Below are positions 14,801 through 24,421 of a stretch of 64,000 bases of DNA, one piece after another. Origin of the DNA: Polydactylus sextarius (lineage: Eukaryota; Chordata; Actinopteri; Polynemidae). A program made the translations under genes and the position numbers. Under the pieces are notes generated by a model. That model was not told where the DNA came from. It ran no database searches and was given only the letters and a program-made list of their open reading frames with translations. The stretch spans positions 21,174,302 through 21,238,301 of the forward strand of contig CM028931.1 of NCBI GenBank assembly GCA_016801845.1, given 5' to 3'. Every line of letters begins with the position of its first letter. The first letter of the stretch is position 1.

Positions 14801-17800
14801 TCATATTGCACAATATCACGTAAAACATACTGTTAGCTTGTACTCTGTATGTTTTGTAGCTAGCCTGCTAGCTTTGTTACCTGTTTTCCACGTTGACGAT
14901 TTACTGTAAAATTGCTTAACTTATGATATTTATAAGCTGTAAATATATATTAAAAAAAATAAATCAATTTGATTACATAAATAATTTGCTTCGTTGTTTG
15001 TTGCCGATTAGCTTTAAAACAAACAAACCAAAAAGAAAAGCGTAGTTTTCGTATGTTAACAACAAAATTAACAATAATCTTCCACCTCCATGCTACGTTA
15101 CGCTAACATCACCTCAACACACCAGCGTTTTTCACAACCACAGCTTCCGTTAACTCATTAAATAACACGCTTTGTGACAAGAGTCGCGCAGAATCATCAT
15201 TAAATTCAACGTAACGATGGTTTAAAAAAAAAAAAAAAAGCAACAAAATTGCTGTAACAGAAGTGATAAAAAAGGTTTCACCTGAACAGAACTGAAGTGA
15301 ACGTCAACACTTCCTGTCAACTTCCTCACGGGCTCTGCTTAGTGGGTCTTCTCTGTCCTTTTCTTCTGGGTTTGGTATCACTTAGGTAAGATTCAACTGG
15401 TTTTTCTTTGTTGTCATCAACTTCTGTAAAGTTTCTGTACAAAATATGTTGTGTTTTATCAGTAGAAGTTAATGTTTTTATTGTTTTCAATGAGTATATT
15501 CCATGTTTGGCTACCCATGAGCTAATGCTAATAGCTCAGACAGTCAGCTAACAGACTAGCTAATGGGTAGCTAGCTAATGGCCAACTTTACTAACGTAAA
15601 TGTTAGCTGTCTAACCACGAGACCATGGGTAGTTAGCTAGCAGTTAAGTGCCACTCATGACTGTTAGCTAGTGGGTAGCTAGCTAACAGTCAACTTAACC
15701 AACCGTTACAGCACTTAACCGCTAGCTGGATACCCATGAGCTTATGAAATTAGCTCAGCTAGCAAACTGTTAGCTAATGAGTAGCTAGCTAAAGGCTGAA
15801 TTTAGCTCATGGATAACTAGCAGTCAAGTGCCATTCATGACTATTAGCTAGCGGGTAGCTAGCTAACAGTCAGCTTCACCTGCACTTAGCTGCTAGCTAG
15901 CTACCCATGAGCCAATAGCATTAGCGCATGGGTAGCTAGCTAGCTAAGTGCCACAACTTAACCAACACATGTACCACTTGAACGCTAGCTGGCTACACAT
16001 GAGCTAATGTCATTAGCTCAGCTAGGGTTAACTTAACCAACACACTAGCTTGCTACCCACAAGCTAATAGAGTAACTAGCTAGCAGGATAGCCAGCTAGC
16101 ATGCTACTTGACTGCCAGCTGGCTACTCATAAGTCTTAATAAGTAGAGCAGTGAGATAAAGTGCATGCTTGTAGTTGTTATTGCTGCTAACTAAATTAGC
16201 TTAGCTATACATTATCTTAATTATTATTGTATTTACAGGAGGGGCGTCCAGTTTGCCTTCAGCACAGATACCGGTTCTACCAGAGGACACGGAAATGGCT
16301 GAAGAGGCTCAGGGAGATTCTTTTGTTGATTTAACGTCCAAAGTTGAGGACGCTGGAAAAACCAAAGGTCAGTTAGTCTGCTACTTTTGCTATATGCTAA
16401 CGTATGATAACGTTACTACTTCTGATATTGTTTTGTTTTTTGTCTCTTTATTCAGATCATGGTAACAAACACAATCATCGCTGGAAACGGAAGATCAGAG
16501 CCAGTGAGTCCAGCGCATCTTAAAAACATCTTAATAAATAGCCAAACCCACAAATCTTATTATATTAAACTGCACTTTAGCATTAGCTAGCAAGTGGCCA
16601 GTTAGCTCTTAAGTGTGGCTTGACCGTTAGCTTGTTAATAGCAGGTAGCTGTTGCACTTGTTTGTTAGTCCAATTAGCCTATTCGTCTCTCTACTGACAC
16701 GCTCAACACTTAAACGCTAGCTGCCTAAACCTGACCGCTAGCTAGCTACCCATTACCTAATTCAAGTAGCAGAGCTTGTTAGCTAGCAGGTAGCTAGTTA
16801 AAAATAGAAGCTGACTGCTAGCTAGTGGATAGCCAGCTAACGGTCAACGTCGACACTAAACACTTGACAGCTAGCCAGCTAAACTACGTATGAGCTAAAT
16901 GCATTAGCATTTAAGTACCACAAGTGACTGTTTGCTATTGGCTAGCTAGCTAACAGTAGCCACTAACTAGCTAAGGAAGGAAAGCCTTAATCTAAACATT
17001 CATCCTAAAACTTTAAAAACTGTTAGCTAACTAAACTTAAGCTAACTTGCAGCTCTTTAGCTAAATGCATTAGCATTTAAGTACCATCCATGATGTTTGC
17101 TAGTGGGTAGCAAGCTAACAGAAGTGTAGCACCTTAGGTTAGCTTAGTTAGCTACCTCATTAGATCACTTATTAGTTAATTAAAAAAAAAAAGTTGTCAA
17201 CAACAATAATAATAATCATCTTTAATGAAGTTTGCTAGTGGCTAGCTAGCTAACAGTAACCGCTAACTAGCTAACACACCTAAAAACAAATATCAATGGA
17301 AAAGTCTAAAACTTAAACCTTAATCTTAAAACATGTCTCCATATTTAAACTTACAACAAATAATAAAGAAAAAGACACAAATAAAATATTTTTCTTAAAT
17401 TTTTATCTCTTTTATATGTTTATGTTTGTCAAACACAGTTGTCAAATGATAATAGATCAAAACTGAATTTCAAATTAATTTGTATAAAGTTGTAATGATT
17501 TATTTCTACCACCAGAGGTCAGTGTTGTTCTGTTTTAAATCATTACTTCTACTTTTTCTTATACTTTTTTGGTGTTTTAAGCTAAAAAATGATCATTAAA
17601 ACCCAGTTTTATGTCTGAAAAGTGTGAAATATTTTCATTATTTTCGATATAAAATAATATCCGTCGTGTGTTTGTGTTTGCAGCCTTCCCCCTCCTCTTC
17701 ATCAAACCTTTTCAGAGAAGTTGGCATCAGGATAAAGACGCACCAGAGACCGTCCCTGAGGCCGACTCTGACTTTGAAGAGATCGCCGAGAACAAAACTG

Positions 17801-20800
17801 TACTTCCTGTTTCGTTTTTTTTCCACCTGTATCAAGCAAATTACATTTTTTCTTGCTCTGATTCTGTTCTTGTTACTTTCAGGTTTGCGACGGCGCAGAG
17901 AAAAGAGATAAAACAAACGAAGAGCGGCAGGCGGCTACGACAAAGTCGGTGCCGCAAAAGACAAGATTAAAAATATCTGCTTCCAACAAAGAGAAGCTTT
18001 TAAACTGGGACGAAGAAACTCCAAACAAGATGGACGCCAACGTAAATCAAAACAATGACGCAATAAAGGTGGAGTTTATGTTTATGTTTTGCTAGCTTGT
18101 TAGCTTGTTGCTAATGAGAATTACCAGGAACCCGTGGCAACGGAAAAAACTGATGTTGCAACTACATAGTTTGTCCAGTAGAAGGCTGTTTTAGCTTTAA
18201 TGCTAAGCTAACGTTTAACATTTTGATTCGAGTATTCTAGCGAAAACAGCCAGGGCGGCCATATTGGTGAGGTTAGCCATTAGCTGTTAGCTTAGCGCTA
18301 GCTCCTGCTTGCGCTACGAGTTGTGAAATCACCTCCAGGTGGAGCTGTAGTTGCAAATGTAAACATGCTAACATGTTGTTTAGCTTATAAGTGATATTTT
18401 GACAAAAAAGCGCTAGCTGTTTTAGCATTAATGATAAGTTCAGCATCTACAACACAAGCCTAATATTTGATCTTTGGTCTTCAAACTTGTCAGTTAGCCA
18501 TGTTTGTACCAATGTTAGCTAGCAAGAAGGTCAGGACGGCCATATTGTCGGGGTTAGCCGTTAGCTTATCGTATAATTTTGTTTATAAATAGCTTTCTTT
18601 GACCACAACACATTCTGTCGTGCTTGTGTTTAATTTTCAAGACAATGTTTATGCTTTCAGTTTTGTGCAGATGCTACTAGTGAAACGCTAGCTATTTTAG
18701 CCTTAATGCTAAGCTAAGTGGCTACATCATGAGCTCAGTGTTTCAAGATTTGAGATTTCTTCACTTAAATTATAGCCACTATAAGATTTGGACGGCCATA
18801 TTGGTGGGGTTAGCCAATTTTACCCTTTTAAGTTTTGTACACATGATATATTGGTGCCACTAGAGCTGTGCTAGCTGTTAGCCGCTAGCTGTTTCATCAT
18901 GAATTAATTCTTCGTCACGTTGACCACATTTTTTTTTTTTTCTTCCGTCCTCTGATGTTTTATCAGGAACAAGCAGAAACAAAAGCAGATAAGCCTCACG
19001 GCGACTCGGGCCAAGACGGAGAAGCGACACCGAGCCAAACCCACTCGGCCTTCCAGGTTATAGCCAATGCCTTCAGGAGGAGATTTAGCGTGTCCAATCC
19101 CTCCAGCGGCGCTGCGGTCAAATTGTATGTACCAAATATTTAGCTAATACTTAATTTTGCTGTTGCTTTGGGGTGATATTTTGTTGTGAAAATCTGCTTT
19201 GGATTTCAGGAGACCCAAACGTGGCGGTCCCCATAAACAGAGGCCCATGTCTGAGGGGGCGTTCAGCTTCACCTCCCTCTTCAACAGCGGCGATCTGGAC
19301 CCGTCCAAAGAGGACAGGAAGGTCCGGTTGGCGTCTTTAGGGGCCGATCCGTGGGGGGCCGGTCGGGACCTGCCCTCGCTGCTGCAGCAGGTTTCCCTGA
19401 AGGGTCGCAGAGACTCCGGAGGAGTTTTCAACGACGACGTGGGTTCGCAGCCTCGAAGGAGAGTCGATCTGTTCTCGTCCCTCAGGATCAGGAAGAGGGA
19501 GGCGTCTCTGAGCGACGGGAAGGACGGGGAGGTCCAAAAAGAAATCAGGACGATCCTTAGTAACCTCAGGAACAAAGGTTAACAAAAGGAAAAAAGTTGT
19601 ACTCTTGTACTAACAATTTTAATTGTTCATTTTGGCATTAGCTAGCAGCTAGCCAACTTACTAGCACTGAAGTTTTGCACTTGACATTTAGCTAATAGGT
19701 AGCTAGCTAGCTAACCATTAAGTGCCACACTTGATTAAAGTCAGTGGTCAGTTAGTGGCCAAATAGCAACTAGTCAGTTAGCAGTCATGTACAACACTTG
19801 ACTGTTAGCAAGTAGCTATCCAGTGGTCTAGCTAATTGACCATTAAGCTAATAGCCAATTATGACACTTAACCATTAGCTGGCTACATGTACATGTACAG
19901 CTAGCAGATTGTTAGGTTGTGGTTAGCTAGCTAGCAGGTAAGTGTGGCACTTGATGGTTAGCTAGCAAGTAGCCATTGAGCACAGTGCCACACTTTACTA
20001 TTAGCCAGTAGTAGTAGGTAGTGGTTTAGTGGTCAAATGTGGTATTTGACAGTTAGCTAGCTACCCTCTTGCTAACATTACAGTGTAGTACTTGATTGCT
20101 AGCTGGCTAAACTTGACTGCTAACTGGCTACACATGAGTTAAAGGCATTAGTGGTTAAGTACTGTTTGCTAGTAGCTAGCCAACGGTAAAGTGCAGTACT
20201 TGACCATTAGCGGGCTACTAAATGACATCACCAATTAGTTACTTTAAAAAAATAGAGCTGTTACCAAAAATAAAAAAATAAACAATTAGGCTAACGGTCA
20301 ACTGTGACATGCATTAGCCACTGGGTAGCTATTTATGCTAATGGTTAGCTAGCCAATTGTCCAGTGCTGGGGTGGACCATTAGCCTACTGATGACATTAG
20401 CCAGCTAGCGTCAAAGTGACACAATTATTCAATAACTGGCTAAAGTCATTAGCCGTCAATTACCATACATAACTGTTTGCTAGTGGGTAGCTAGCTAGCT
20501 AACAGTGAAGCGCAGTACTTGACCATTAGCTAGCCGCTAACTACTTGTTTGATTTTTCTCACTTTATCGTGTCTTTTATTTGAATTCAGCCTCCAGCAAA
20601 GAGAATCTGGAAGAACCGTCCTCCAGCGACGACGAAAACGAAAACGAAAACCTTCCTCACAATCAGAAGGTTGGTGTCGCTCATTTCTGTTCGTTGAAAG
20701 ACGACACAATGTTGTTTTTCTAAAAAAAACGCTGTGTATTTTCAGTCGCAGCTGGTCGCAGAGAAGCAGAAGAGGAAACAGGAGAAGATTGTGGCTCAGC

Positions 20801-23800
20801 AGACGAAACGAGAACAGCTGAAGAGACTTCACAGAGCTCAGGTTCTTTTTTTTTTCTTTTATTATTTTTCCTTTTTACAAAATGGAAAAAAAAAAAGAAG
20901 TCATTTTTTTTAATTAACTGGTTCATGCAGCATGTGTGTCCATGGCCCTAGTGTAGTGAAGGATAAAGGTTTTACTGAAAAGATGCTCTGTGCTTTATTT
21001 TGTAGCTAACGTTGACGTCTATATTAACGCTGTGATGGAAACTGTACGTTTAGCTTCTCCGCTAATAGGTTTTACAACCACTGGTACAAAGTACAAGGAC
21101 AGAACTGAATCAAAGCCTTGAATTTCTCTGTTGCGGTGATAAATCATCCATGTGATGTTAGCTCGTCGCTAACGAGAATTACAAGAAAACTGCAGCAGTT
21201 TTTCAAATTGTTGCAACATAATTTGCCTGATTTTGCAGCAACTTAAAAAAAAAATGCGATAAAAGTTTTGTCTTCTGTTTCTGTTTGTGTTCCAAAGTTA
21301 GCTATGACATTTAAATTAGCTAATGTAGCCGAGTTAGCGAATGTGACCGAGTCAACTTATGTAGCCAAATAGCGAAGGTAGCAAAGTTGTGTAACATAGC
21401 AACATTAGTAAACTTAGTGATATTAGCTAACATAGTGTAGTTTTGCTAATCATAAAATTGCGAATTTCAGGACGATTTATAAAGTTGCCACTAGTGCAGC
21501 GCTAGCAGCTTCATTGCTAATGCTATGCTACAGCTCAAGCCTAATATTTCAAGAATCAAGATTAGATTGTTTTGCTACTAGCCAGCTGGTCAGGACTGCT
21601 ATATTGGTCAGGGTAGCCATTAGCTTAGCGCTAGCTTTGTCACTGTTGTCCTCAGCTGCAGTAGCATATTTAAAGATGCTCACATATTATTTAGCTGCTG
21701 TGACTTCAGTGTTCAGGATGTTTTTCGTTACATCCTTGCCAACATTTGCTAGCAAAGCGGTCAGGACGGCCATATTGTTGTTGCTAGCTGTTAGCTTAGC
21801 ATTAGCTACTCCACCCTTTTTCTTCTTCTGCAGCGTTAACAAGTGTTGTAGGCGTGTGGGTAATGACGCTAACATAGTGTTTAGCTATAGCGACAGGAAT
21901 CTTCTGGCTGCTGTTGGTTAGCTACATTAGCTGTTAGCTTAGCATTAGCTCCTCTCCACTCCCTGCTTTTGTGATGATCCTCACGCATTGTTTACCTGCT
22001 GTGACTTCAGTGTTCGGGATGTTGTTTGTTACATCCCTGCCAATATTTGCTAGCAAAGCAGTCAGGGTGGCCATATTGGTGCCGTTAGCAGTTAGCTTAG
22101 CATTAGCTTTTCCACACTTTTTCTTCTTTGTGTCGGTAATGACGCTAACACATTGTTTAACTACAGCGACAGGAATGTTCGGGACGTTGTCGGTTAGCTA
22201 CGTTAGCTGTTAGCTTAGCGTTAGCTTCTCTACACTTTTCCTGCTTCTTTAGCATAAACAAGAGTTGAAAAATCGCCAAAAAGTGATGCTACAGTCGCGT
22301 CTGTGATTATTATAATGCAGATATTACTTTAATTTGGAGATTTTCAACAAATTAAAAGTTTGAAGGTCAGTGGACAACTTTTCGAGCTACTTTTTAAAGA
22401 AATACAAGAATCTTTCTAAAATCAAATGTCCTGTTTTCTATGAATAATCCATTCATCGCAGCTACTTTGTACTACTTTAAACTGTTGACAAAGGGTTTTT
22501 AAGCTAACCCAAAACAACAAGGTCACTCTCTAATTTAGCTTCTTTCTTTCTTTTTGCTTTGTCCAGGTTATTCAGCGACAACTGGAGGAGGTCGGAGAGA
22601 AACAGAGGGACCTGGAGGAGAGAGGAGTGTCGATAGAAAAGATCATAAGAGGAGAAACGAGTACGAAACAAAGACGCCGATGTCAAAATAAAAAGATGTT
22701 TGAGCTACTTTCAATGTCGTCGCCTCTGAATCTACAATGGAATTCCTCTGAAAGCTTCATTCTTCTTCTTCTTCTTCTTCTTCTTCTTCTGTTTAATTGC
22801 TGTGCCTCGTACTTCTCAGACCATTTAGGGGGGAAAAAAAAACATTGCCTTGTTAAAAGCCTCTACAGACAGTTAATGGCTTCGTCTCACAATAGACAGC
22901 GAGACTTTATTGTTGCTTCGTCTTTTGTGCGGCTTCACGGCTTTTTGTTTTTGTTCCAGTGAAGATTGAGTTCTTGTGGTTTGATTTTTTTTTTTTTTTT
23001 TCATGTTTTGTTCTAATGGCTTTATATAACCAACACAAAACTCTCTTTTTTTTTCTCCATCTTTACTTCATCAGAAACATCTCCAACAAACGACGACGAC
23101 GACGAGGCCGAACTCTATCAGTCCTGGTTCAAGCTAGTCCTGGAGAAGAACCGGTTAGCTCGCTACGAGTCCGAACTCATGATCTTGTAAGTAGCTAGCA
23201 TCTTATCTTTAAGTTGTAATTCACCTCTATCACCAGTAGGGGTCACTTATTTTTCCTCTTCTTTCCGATAGCGCCCAGGAGCTCGAGCTGGAGGACACGC
23301 AAAGTCGACTGCAACAAGATCTGCGTCGCAAGATGGCGGTTGAGGGTGAGGAGCTAACCGCTAAGTTAGATGAAAACTTAGTTCAAAAAATAAAGCAGAA
23401 AAAATTTGTTTTTTTCTGTTATTTTTATTGCAATTAATACACTTATAACTCAATAAAAATGGTCAAATGCTAGCTAACGTTAGCTTAACTTAGCTTGAGA
23501 CGTCAATGTTACCTGTAGCTAAAGGACAACAATTAATGCTAACGTTGTAATGCTAATGGGATTAGTGTGTTAGTTGATTAACATCTTCCTGTATTATTCC
23601 AGACATTAAGATGTCTTTTTAATCAAACTTACAACTATTACTATTGCTAGCCAATGTTAGCTTAAGTTAGCGAATAGTTGCTAATGGTGGTAACTGCTAA
23701 GCCCGTGATATCCTCGATTAAACTTAGTGTAGCTGTAGCTAGAGGACAACAATTAATGCTAATATTGTAATGCTAATAGGGCACGTGTTAGCATCTGATA

Positions 23801-24346
23801 AGTGGTCAAATATCAGCTTACGTTAGCTTAAGTTAGCGAATAGTCGCTGATGTCTGGTAACTGCTAATTTTAGCTCATCACGTCATCTATGTTAGCTGTA
23901 ATAACTATGTTCGAATGCTAGCTAACTTTAGCTTGAGTTAGCTAATTGGTAACTGCTATAACTGTACCTTATGATGTCTTCTACTAAAGATAGCTGAAGT
24001 TAGCTAATAGCTGCTAACGTTCTGGTAACTGGTAACTTTACCTTATGATGTTTTCTATTAAACTTAGTGTTTTTGTTCTGTAGCAAGGGAGCACTTAGCG
24101 CTAACGTCTTCCTGTCTTATTCCAGATACGAAGAAAAGCGCCTCGGAGCTCCAGGAGGAGCAGGAAATCCTCCTGGAGATCATGAGGACGGTGGAGAGGC
24201 GAGACATGTTGGTGTCCATCCTGGAGGAGCAGAGGCTGAAGGAACGGGCCGAAGACAAGGACCTGGAGAGTCTGGTTCTGTCCAAAGGTTACGAGTTTCA
24301 CTGGGCCCAGTCTGACGACAGCTGGGGTCAGGAGAAGCTGGAGTAG
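177..24346 (+). CDS. mical2: MICAL2 (F-actin monooxygenase, molecule interacting with CasL 2), 5'-truncated gene
   Basis: Gene-level entry. MICAL proteins are NADPH-dependent flavin monooxygenases that oxidise actin methionines and disassemble filaments; MICAL2 also acts in the nucleus on MRTF/SRF signalling. The sequence shows, in order, the end of the monooxygenase domain, one CH domain, a basic nuclear-localisation motif (KRRRK), a proline/serine-rich linker, one LIM domain and a C-terminal bMERB coiled coil. Exons of the long form: 177-303, 396-483, 2311-2458, 2544-2740, 5319-5413, 5496-5564, 5644-5775, 7126-7281, 7363-7641, 9032-9187, 9377-9472, 9637-9729, 10756-10942, 11017-11090, 14717-14774, 16239-16367, 16456-16503, 17684-17799, 17883-18068, 18967-19124, 19210-19577, 20590-20669, 20746-20841, 22567-22660, 23075-23186, 23272-23345, 24126-24346. 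All junction phases agree. A short form ends in exon 11797-12156. Position next to PARVA and the nuclear-localisation motif favour MICAL2 over MICAL1/3. The FAD-binding exons lie upstream of the window. Confidence 0.92.
500..1440. repeat. Decayed TAGC-rich tandem repeat, unit about 200 bp
   Basis: Intron before the CH exons. At least four diverged copies share the order: GCTAGCTAGC cluster, GTTAGCAGCTCA, TTTATTNATAAAC, AAACAGCCTGTTAAA, CAGCTAGCTAGCTAACT, then GGAACAGGGACA-like sequence. Copies are near 600, 800, 985 and 1130. The rest of this intron (1440-2270) is AT-rich with scattered GTGGGGACAT words related to the next array. Confidence 0.75.
2311..2740 (+). CDS. mical2: MICAL2 exons: calponin-homology (CH) domain
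   Basis: Exons 2311-2458 and 2544-2740 join in phase (AT|C = Ile). Together they encode a full single CH domain: LLTWCQKQTRGYRGVDVTNL at the first helix, SWRSGLALCALIHRQRPELI for the core, then DYESLNEEDAASNNQLAFDV and a final helix with DKLLMVLYLSKFYEAF. In MICALs this domain supports actin targeting beside the monooxygenase. The intron between the exons is only 85 bp, whereas the introns on either side are about 1.8 and 2.6 kb and full of repeats. Confidence 0.95.
2800..5220. repeat. Satellite-like array, unit about 150-180 bp, about 14 copies
   Basis: Fills the intron after the CH domain. Each unit holds GTGTGTCTGTGTACAACCTG, then GTGGGGACATTTGGTTTTAT and GAGGACATTTGAC. Anchor positions are near 2931, 3081, 3261, 3416, 3580, 3745, 3902, 4074, 4251, 4430, 4599, 4770 and 4952. 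Long open stretches on the minus strand come from the repeat and are not genes. Confidence 0.9.
5319..5775 (+). CDS. mical2: MICAL2 exons: linker with nuclear-localisation motif
   Basis: Exons 5319-5413, 5496-5564 and 5644-5775, separated by introns of 82 and 79 bp, all joined in phase 0 after the first. The middle exon carries the basic motif NKRRRKGNNYLNE, matching the KRRRK-type nuclear-localisation signal that distinguishes nuclear MICALs. The third exon ends with KVRSMATQLLAKFEENSAP, a conserved MICAL linker segment. The donor of the middle exon (GAG|gttcga) is weak, but the open frame and phase support it. Confidence 0.88.
5830..7020. repeat. 25-bp minisatellite (CACAGTTAGCGGTTAGCGTTGTGGT)-type array
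   Basis: About 1.2 kb intronic array. The basic unit combines CACAGTTAGCGG and TTAGCGTTGTGGT. A secondary variant has CCTTTAGTGTTTTAGTTACA. Copies are most regular at 6520-6720, and degrade towards the 5' end. Confidence 0.9.
7126..7641 (+). CDS. mical2: MICAL2 exons: acidic and proline-rich linker
   Basis: Exons 7126-7281 (52 codons) and 7363-7641 (93 codons), both phase 0, with an 81-bp intron. The first encodes Ser/Pro, a run of acidic residues and an eight-proline run. The second contains ADKVFSRKSIKERAELLSSM, a conserved-looking segment, followed by FPGSNKL. This linker lies between the CH and LIM domains; proline runs there could bind SH3-type partners, which is inference. The acceptor of the first exon is preceded by a roughly 95-bp CCTT-rich pyrimidine tract. 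Confidence 0.85.
7642..8845. repeat. AT-rich low-complexity intron sequence
   Basis: About 1.1 kb of nearly pure A/T with AATAATATT and ATAATAATA runs; no gene. It directly precedes the TCC pyrimidine tract. Confidence 0.85.
8846..9000. repeat. (TCC)n pyrimidine tract
   Basis: About 150 bp of CTCCTC/TCC repeats. It is open in several frames and looks like polyproline or polyserine coding sequence. In the frame-consistent model it is intronic and serves as an extended pyrimidine tract before the acceptor at 9030-9031. Confidence 0.8.
9032..9729 (+). CDS. mical2: MICAL2 exons: linker preceding the LIM domain
   Basis: Three phase-0 exons: 9032-9187 (begins SGFSSVSSPKTQKASP), 9377-9472 (begins SSGICPLEPNP, ends GVPSYIKE) and 9637-9729 (RTVGKVSSAIDAKAQMLAIL, then YETDHRP). 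The last resembles the conserved segment before the LIM domain in MICAL2/3. I chose acceptors at 9030-9031 and 9375-9376 because they are the combination I found that keeps one frame from exon 7363-7641 to the LIM exons. A stronger-looking acceptor at 8827-8828 would translate the TCC run as polyproline but breaks the frame (359 nt). The first acceptor is the least certain. Confidence 0.68.
9990..10690. repeat. Tandem repeat with AGTAGAAGAAG core, unit 45-62 bp
   Basis: About 13 copies of a unit holding ACCTCCAATAAACAGTAGAA then GAAGAA and a variable CTGCCAA or CAGGACA part. It lies in the intron just before the LIM domain. The purine bias makes long open minus-strand frames that are not genes. 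Confidence 0.85.
10756..11090 (+). CDS. mical2: MICAL2 exons: LIM zinc-binding domain
   Basis: Exons 10756-10942 and 11017-11090 join as G|CT (Ala). They encode a complete LIM domain with ligands in the pattern C-x2-C, 17 residues, H-x2-C-x2-C-x2-C and a final C-x2-H: visible in DICHFCAKRVYVMERLSAEG, FFFHRECFRCDVCKC and KFFCKMHYAQRQSN. LIM domains bind two zinc ions and mediate protein contacts; in MICALs this one takes part in autoinhibition and partner binding. The second exon ends in phase 0 (GRFRRRL), so it can splice either to the alternative last exon at 11797 or to 14717. Confidence 0.95.
11110..11780. repeat. 19-bp minisatellite with palindromic unit
   Basis: About 34 copies of ACATGCTAACAGTTAGCTT. 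Each carries the perfect inverted repeat GCTAAC-A-GTTAGC. It sits in the intron between the LIM exon and the alternative last exon. Confidence 0.92.
11797..12156 (+). CDS. mical2: Alternative last exon of a short MICAL2 isoform
   Basis: Acceptor CTTCAG at 11791-11796. Reading continues in phase 0 from the LIM exon for 119 codons to TAA at 12154-12156. The product starts with a Ser-rich segment, has a (GGC)n-encoded Gly run followed by Ala, then a Leu/Val-rich C-terminus (for example TLVSLLRRGLSRAVFVLPRR and YVFLYELLSLGGPLLCMMHE). Third codon positions are mostly G or C, as in the other exons. AATAAA follows at 12291-12296. Mammalian MICAL2 has a short form ending soon after LIM and a separate downstream MICAL-CL part, so this exon likely ends the short form. 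An internal donor (CAG|GTACCC at 11906) would leave phase 1 and meets stops in the next exon. Confidence 0.75.
12291..12296 (+). terminator. Poly(A) signal for the short MICAL2 isoform
   Basis: AATAAA lies 135 bp after the stop codon of the alternative last exon, in AT-rich sequence. It is a plausible 3' processing signal for the short transcript; cleavage site not determined. Confidence 0.5.
12400..14550. repeat. T-rich block followed by diverged 250-300 bp repeats
   Basis: 12400-13150 is poly(T)-rich. From about 13380 to 14480 four to five diverged copies share TTTTGCCTCATGTTAGC, GTTAGCCAGCTATGCTAGCA, CATAATAT, GTGCTAATTAGCAAATGCTA and GTTAGCATCACAGTGCTGCT. No exon was supported here. Confidence 0.65.
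14717..14774 (+). CDS. mical2: MICAL2 long-form exon (start of the MICAL-CL part)
   Basis: A 58-nt exon with acceptor CTGTTTCAG and donor CCG|gtagcc. In phase 0 it encodes TDAQKPSPDLCHVPPKTSA and ends in phase 1, matching both the LIM exon before it and the exon at 16239 after it. The other two frames contain a stop or do not fit. The flanking introns are repeat-filled, and short size makes this the least certain of the long-form exons. Confidence 0.65.
15500..17290. repeat. TAGC-rich repeat family in long-form introns
   Basis: 15500-16170 and 16580-17290 share words such as GGGTAGCTAGCTAACAGT, CATGAGCTAATGCATTAGC and CACTTGACTGCTAGCTGGCT. The same family recurs at 19620-20540, two introns downstream, so it is interspersed rather than a single local array. 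Confidence 0.7.
16239..16503 (+). CDS. mical2: MICAL2 long-form exons, disordered linker
   Basis: Exons 16239-16367 (starting G|GA, encodes Pro/Glu/Asp-rich sequence with QGDSFVDLTSKVEDAGK) and 16456-16503 (16 residues, basic, HNHRWKRKIRA). Phases are 1/1 throughout. No domain is recognised; this is the variable middle region of the long form. Confidence 0.72.
17684..18068 (+). CDS. mical2: MICAL2 long-form exons, acidic then basic linker
   Basis: Exons 17684-17799 and 17883-18068 with an 83-bp intron. The first encodes KPFQRSWHQDKDAPETVP and an acidic stretch (EADSDFEEIAENK); its donor ACT|gtactt is weak. The second begins at GTT after TTTCAG and encodes 62 residues including RLKISASNKEKLLNWDEE. 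Both are phase 0 at the shared junction. No folded domain recognised. Confidence 0.75.
18090..18900. repeat. Intron repeat containing GGCCATATTGG words
   Basis: Three diverged copies contain CAGGACGGCCATATTG followed by GGGGTTAGCCGTTAGCTTA and a TTTTAGCATTAATGCTAAGC segment. The family recurs at 21.4-22.25 kb. The GGCCATATTG word resembles a YY1 site. Confidence 0.7.
18967..19577 (+). CDS. mical2: MICAL2 long-form exons, Ser/Arg-rich region
   Basis: Exons 18967-19124 and 19210-19577 join as TT|G (Leu). They encode HSAFQVIANAFRRRFSVSNP and then a long segment with repeated basic-Ser contexts (RRDSGG, RKREASLSD), likely phosphorylation-prone, ending IRTILSNLRNKG. The second exon is the largest internal coding exon here (368 nt) and runs straight towards the bMERB exons. 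Confidence 0.82.
19620..20540. repeat. TAGC-rich repeat, second location of the 15.5-17.3 kb family
   Basis: Contains GGTAGCTAGCTAGCTAACAG, GTGCCACACTTGA and GCATTAG words as in the upstream introns. No coding potential seen. Confidence 0.7.
20590..24346 (+). CDS. mical2: MICAL2 exons: C-terminal bMERB (Rab-binding) domain and stop
   Basis: Exons 20590-20669, 20746-20841, 22567-22660, 23075-23186, 23272-23345 and 24126-24346, all phase-consistent. The product is a charged helical coiled coil: EKQKRKQEKIVAQQTKREQL, VIQRQLEEVGEKQRDLEERG, ELYQSWFKLVLEKNRLARYE, LQEEQEILLEIMRTVERRDM. This is the bMERB (DUF3585) domain, which binds Rab GTPases such as Rab8/10 and folds back on the N-terminal part to autoinhibit MICALs. 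The stop TAG is at 24344-24346, about 40 residues after the last helix-rich stretch, a usual family end. Confidence 0.93.
20930..22260. repeat. Second location of the GGCCATATTGG-containing repeat
   Basis: Copies near 21590, 21760 and 22060 carry GTCAGGACGGCCATATTG, with GCTGTGACTTCAGTGTTC and GTTACATCCTTGCCAA between. About 200-300 bp periodicity. Lies inside the bMERB-coding part of the gene. Confidence 0.7.
23440..24100. repeat. Diverged TAGC-type repeat in the last MICAL2 intron
   Basis: Recurring GCTAGCTAACGTTAGCTT, GGACAACAATTAATGCTAA and TTATGATGTCTTCTA words at 120-240 bp intervals; no gene. Confidence 0.6.
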
Positions 24347-24415
24347 GGAGTCGAAGCTTGAGCTTTTAAATCTCATAAATCAGCTGTGACACATCCATTA
24401 CTACTGATAATAATC

Positions 24416-24421
24416 AATAAA
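24416..24421 (+). terminator. Poly(A) signal for the long MICAL2 transcript
   Basis: AATAAA 70 bp after the stop codon. A further AATAAA-like A/T run is near 24731. A short 3' UTR is inferred. Confidence 0.5.

Noticed and set aside
14603..14836. 77-codon ORF spanning MICAL2 exon 14717-14774
   Set aside because: It reads through both introns; only the 58-nt exon fits flanking phases. A possible exon at 14651 was considered but lacks a good donor in phase.
18250..18270. SRF CArG box at CCATATTGG
   Set aside because: A CArG box needs six A/T bases between CC and GG; this has five, so only a YY1-like reading is kept.
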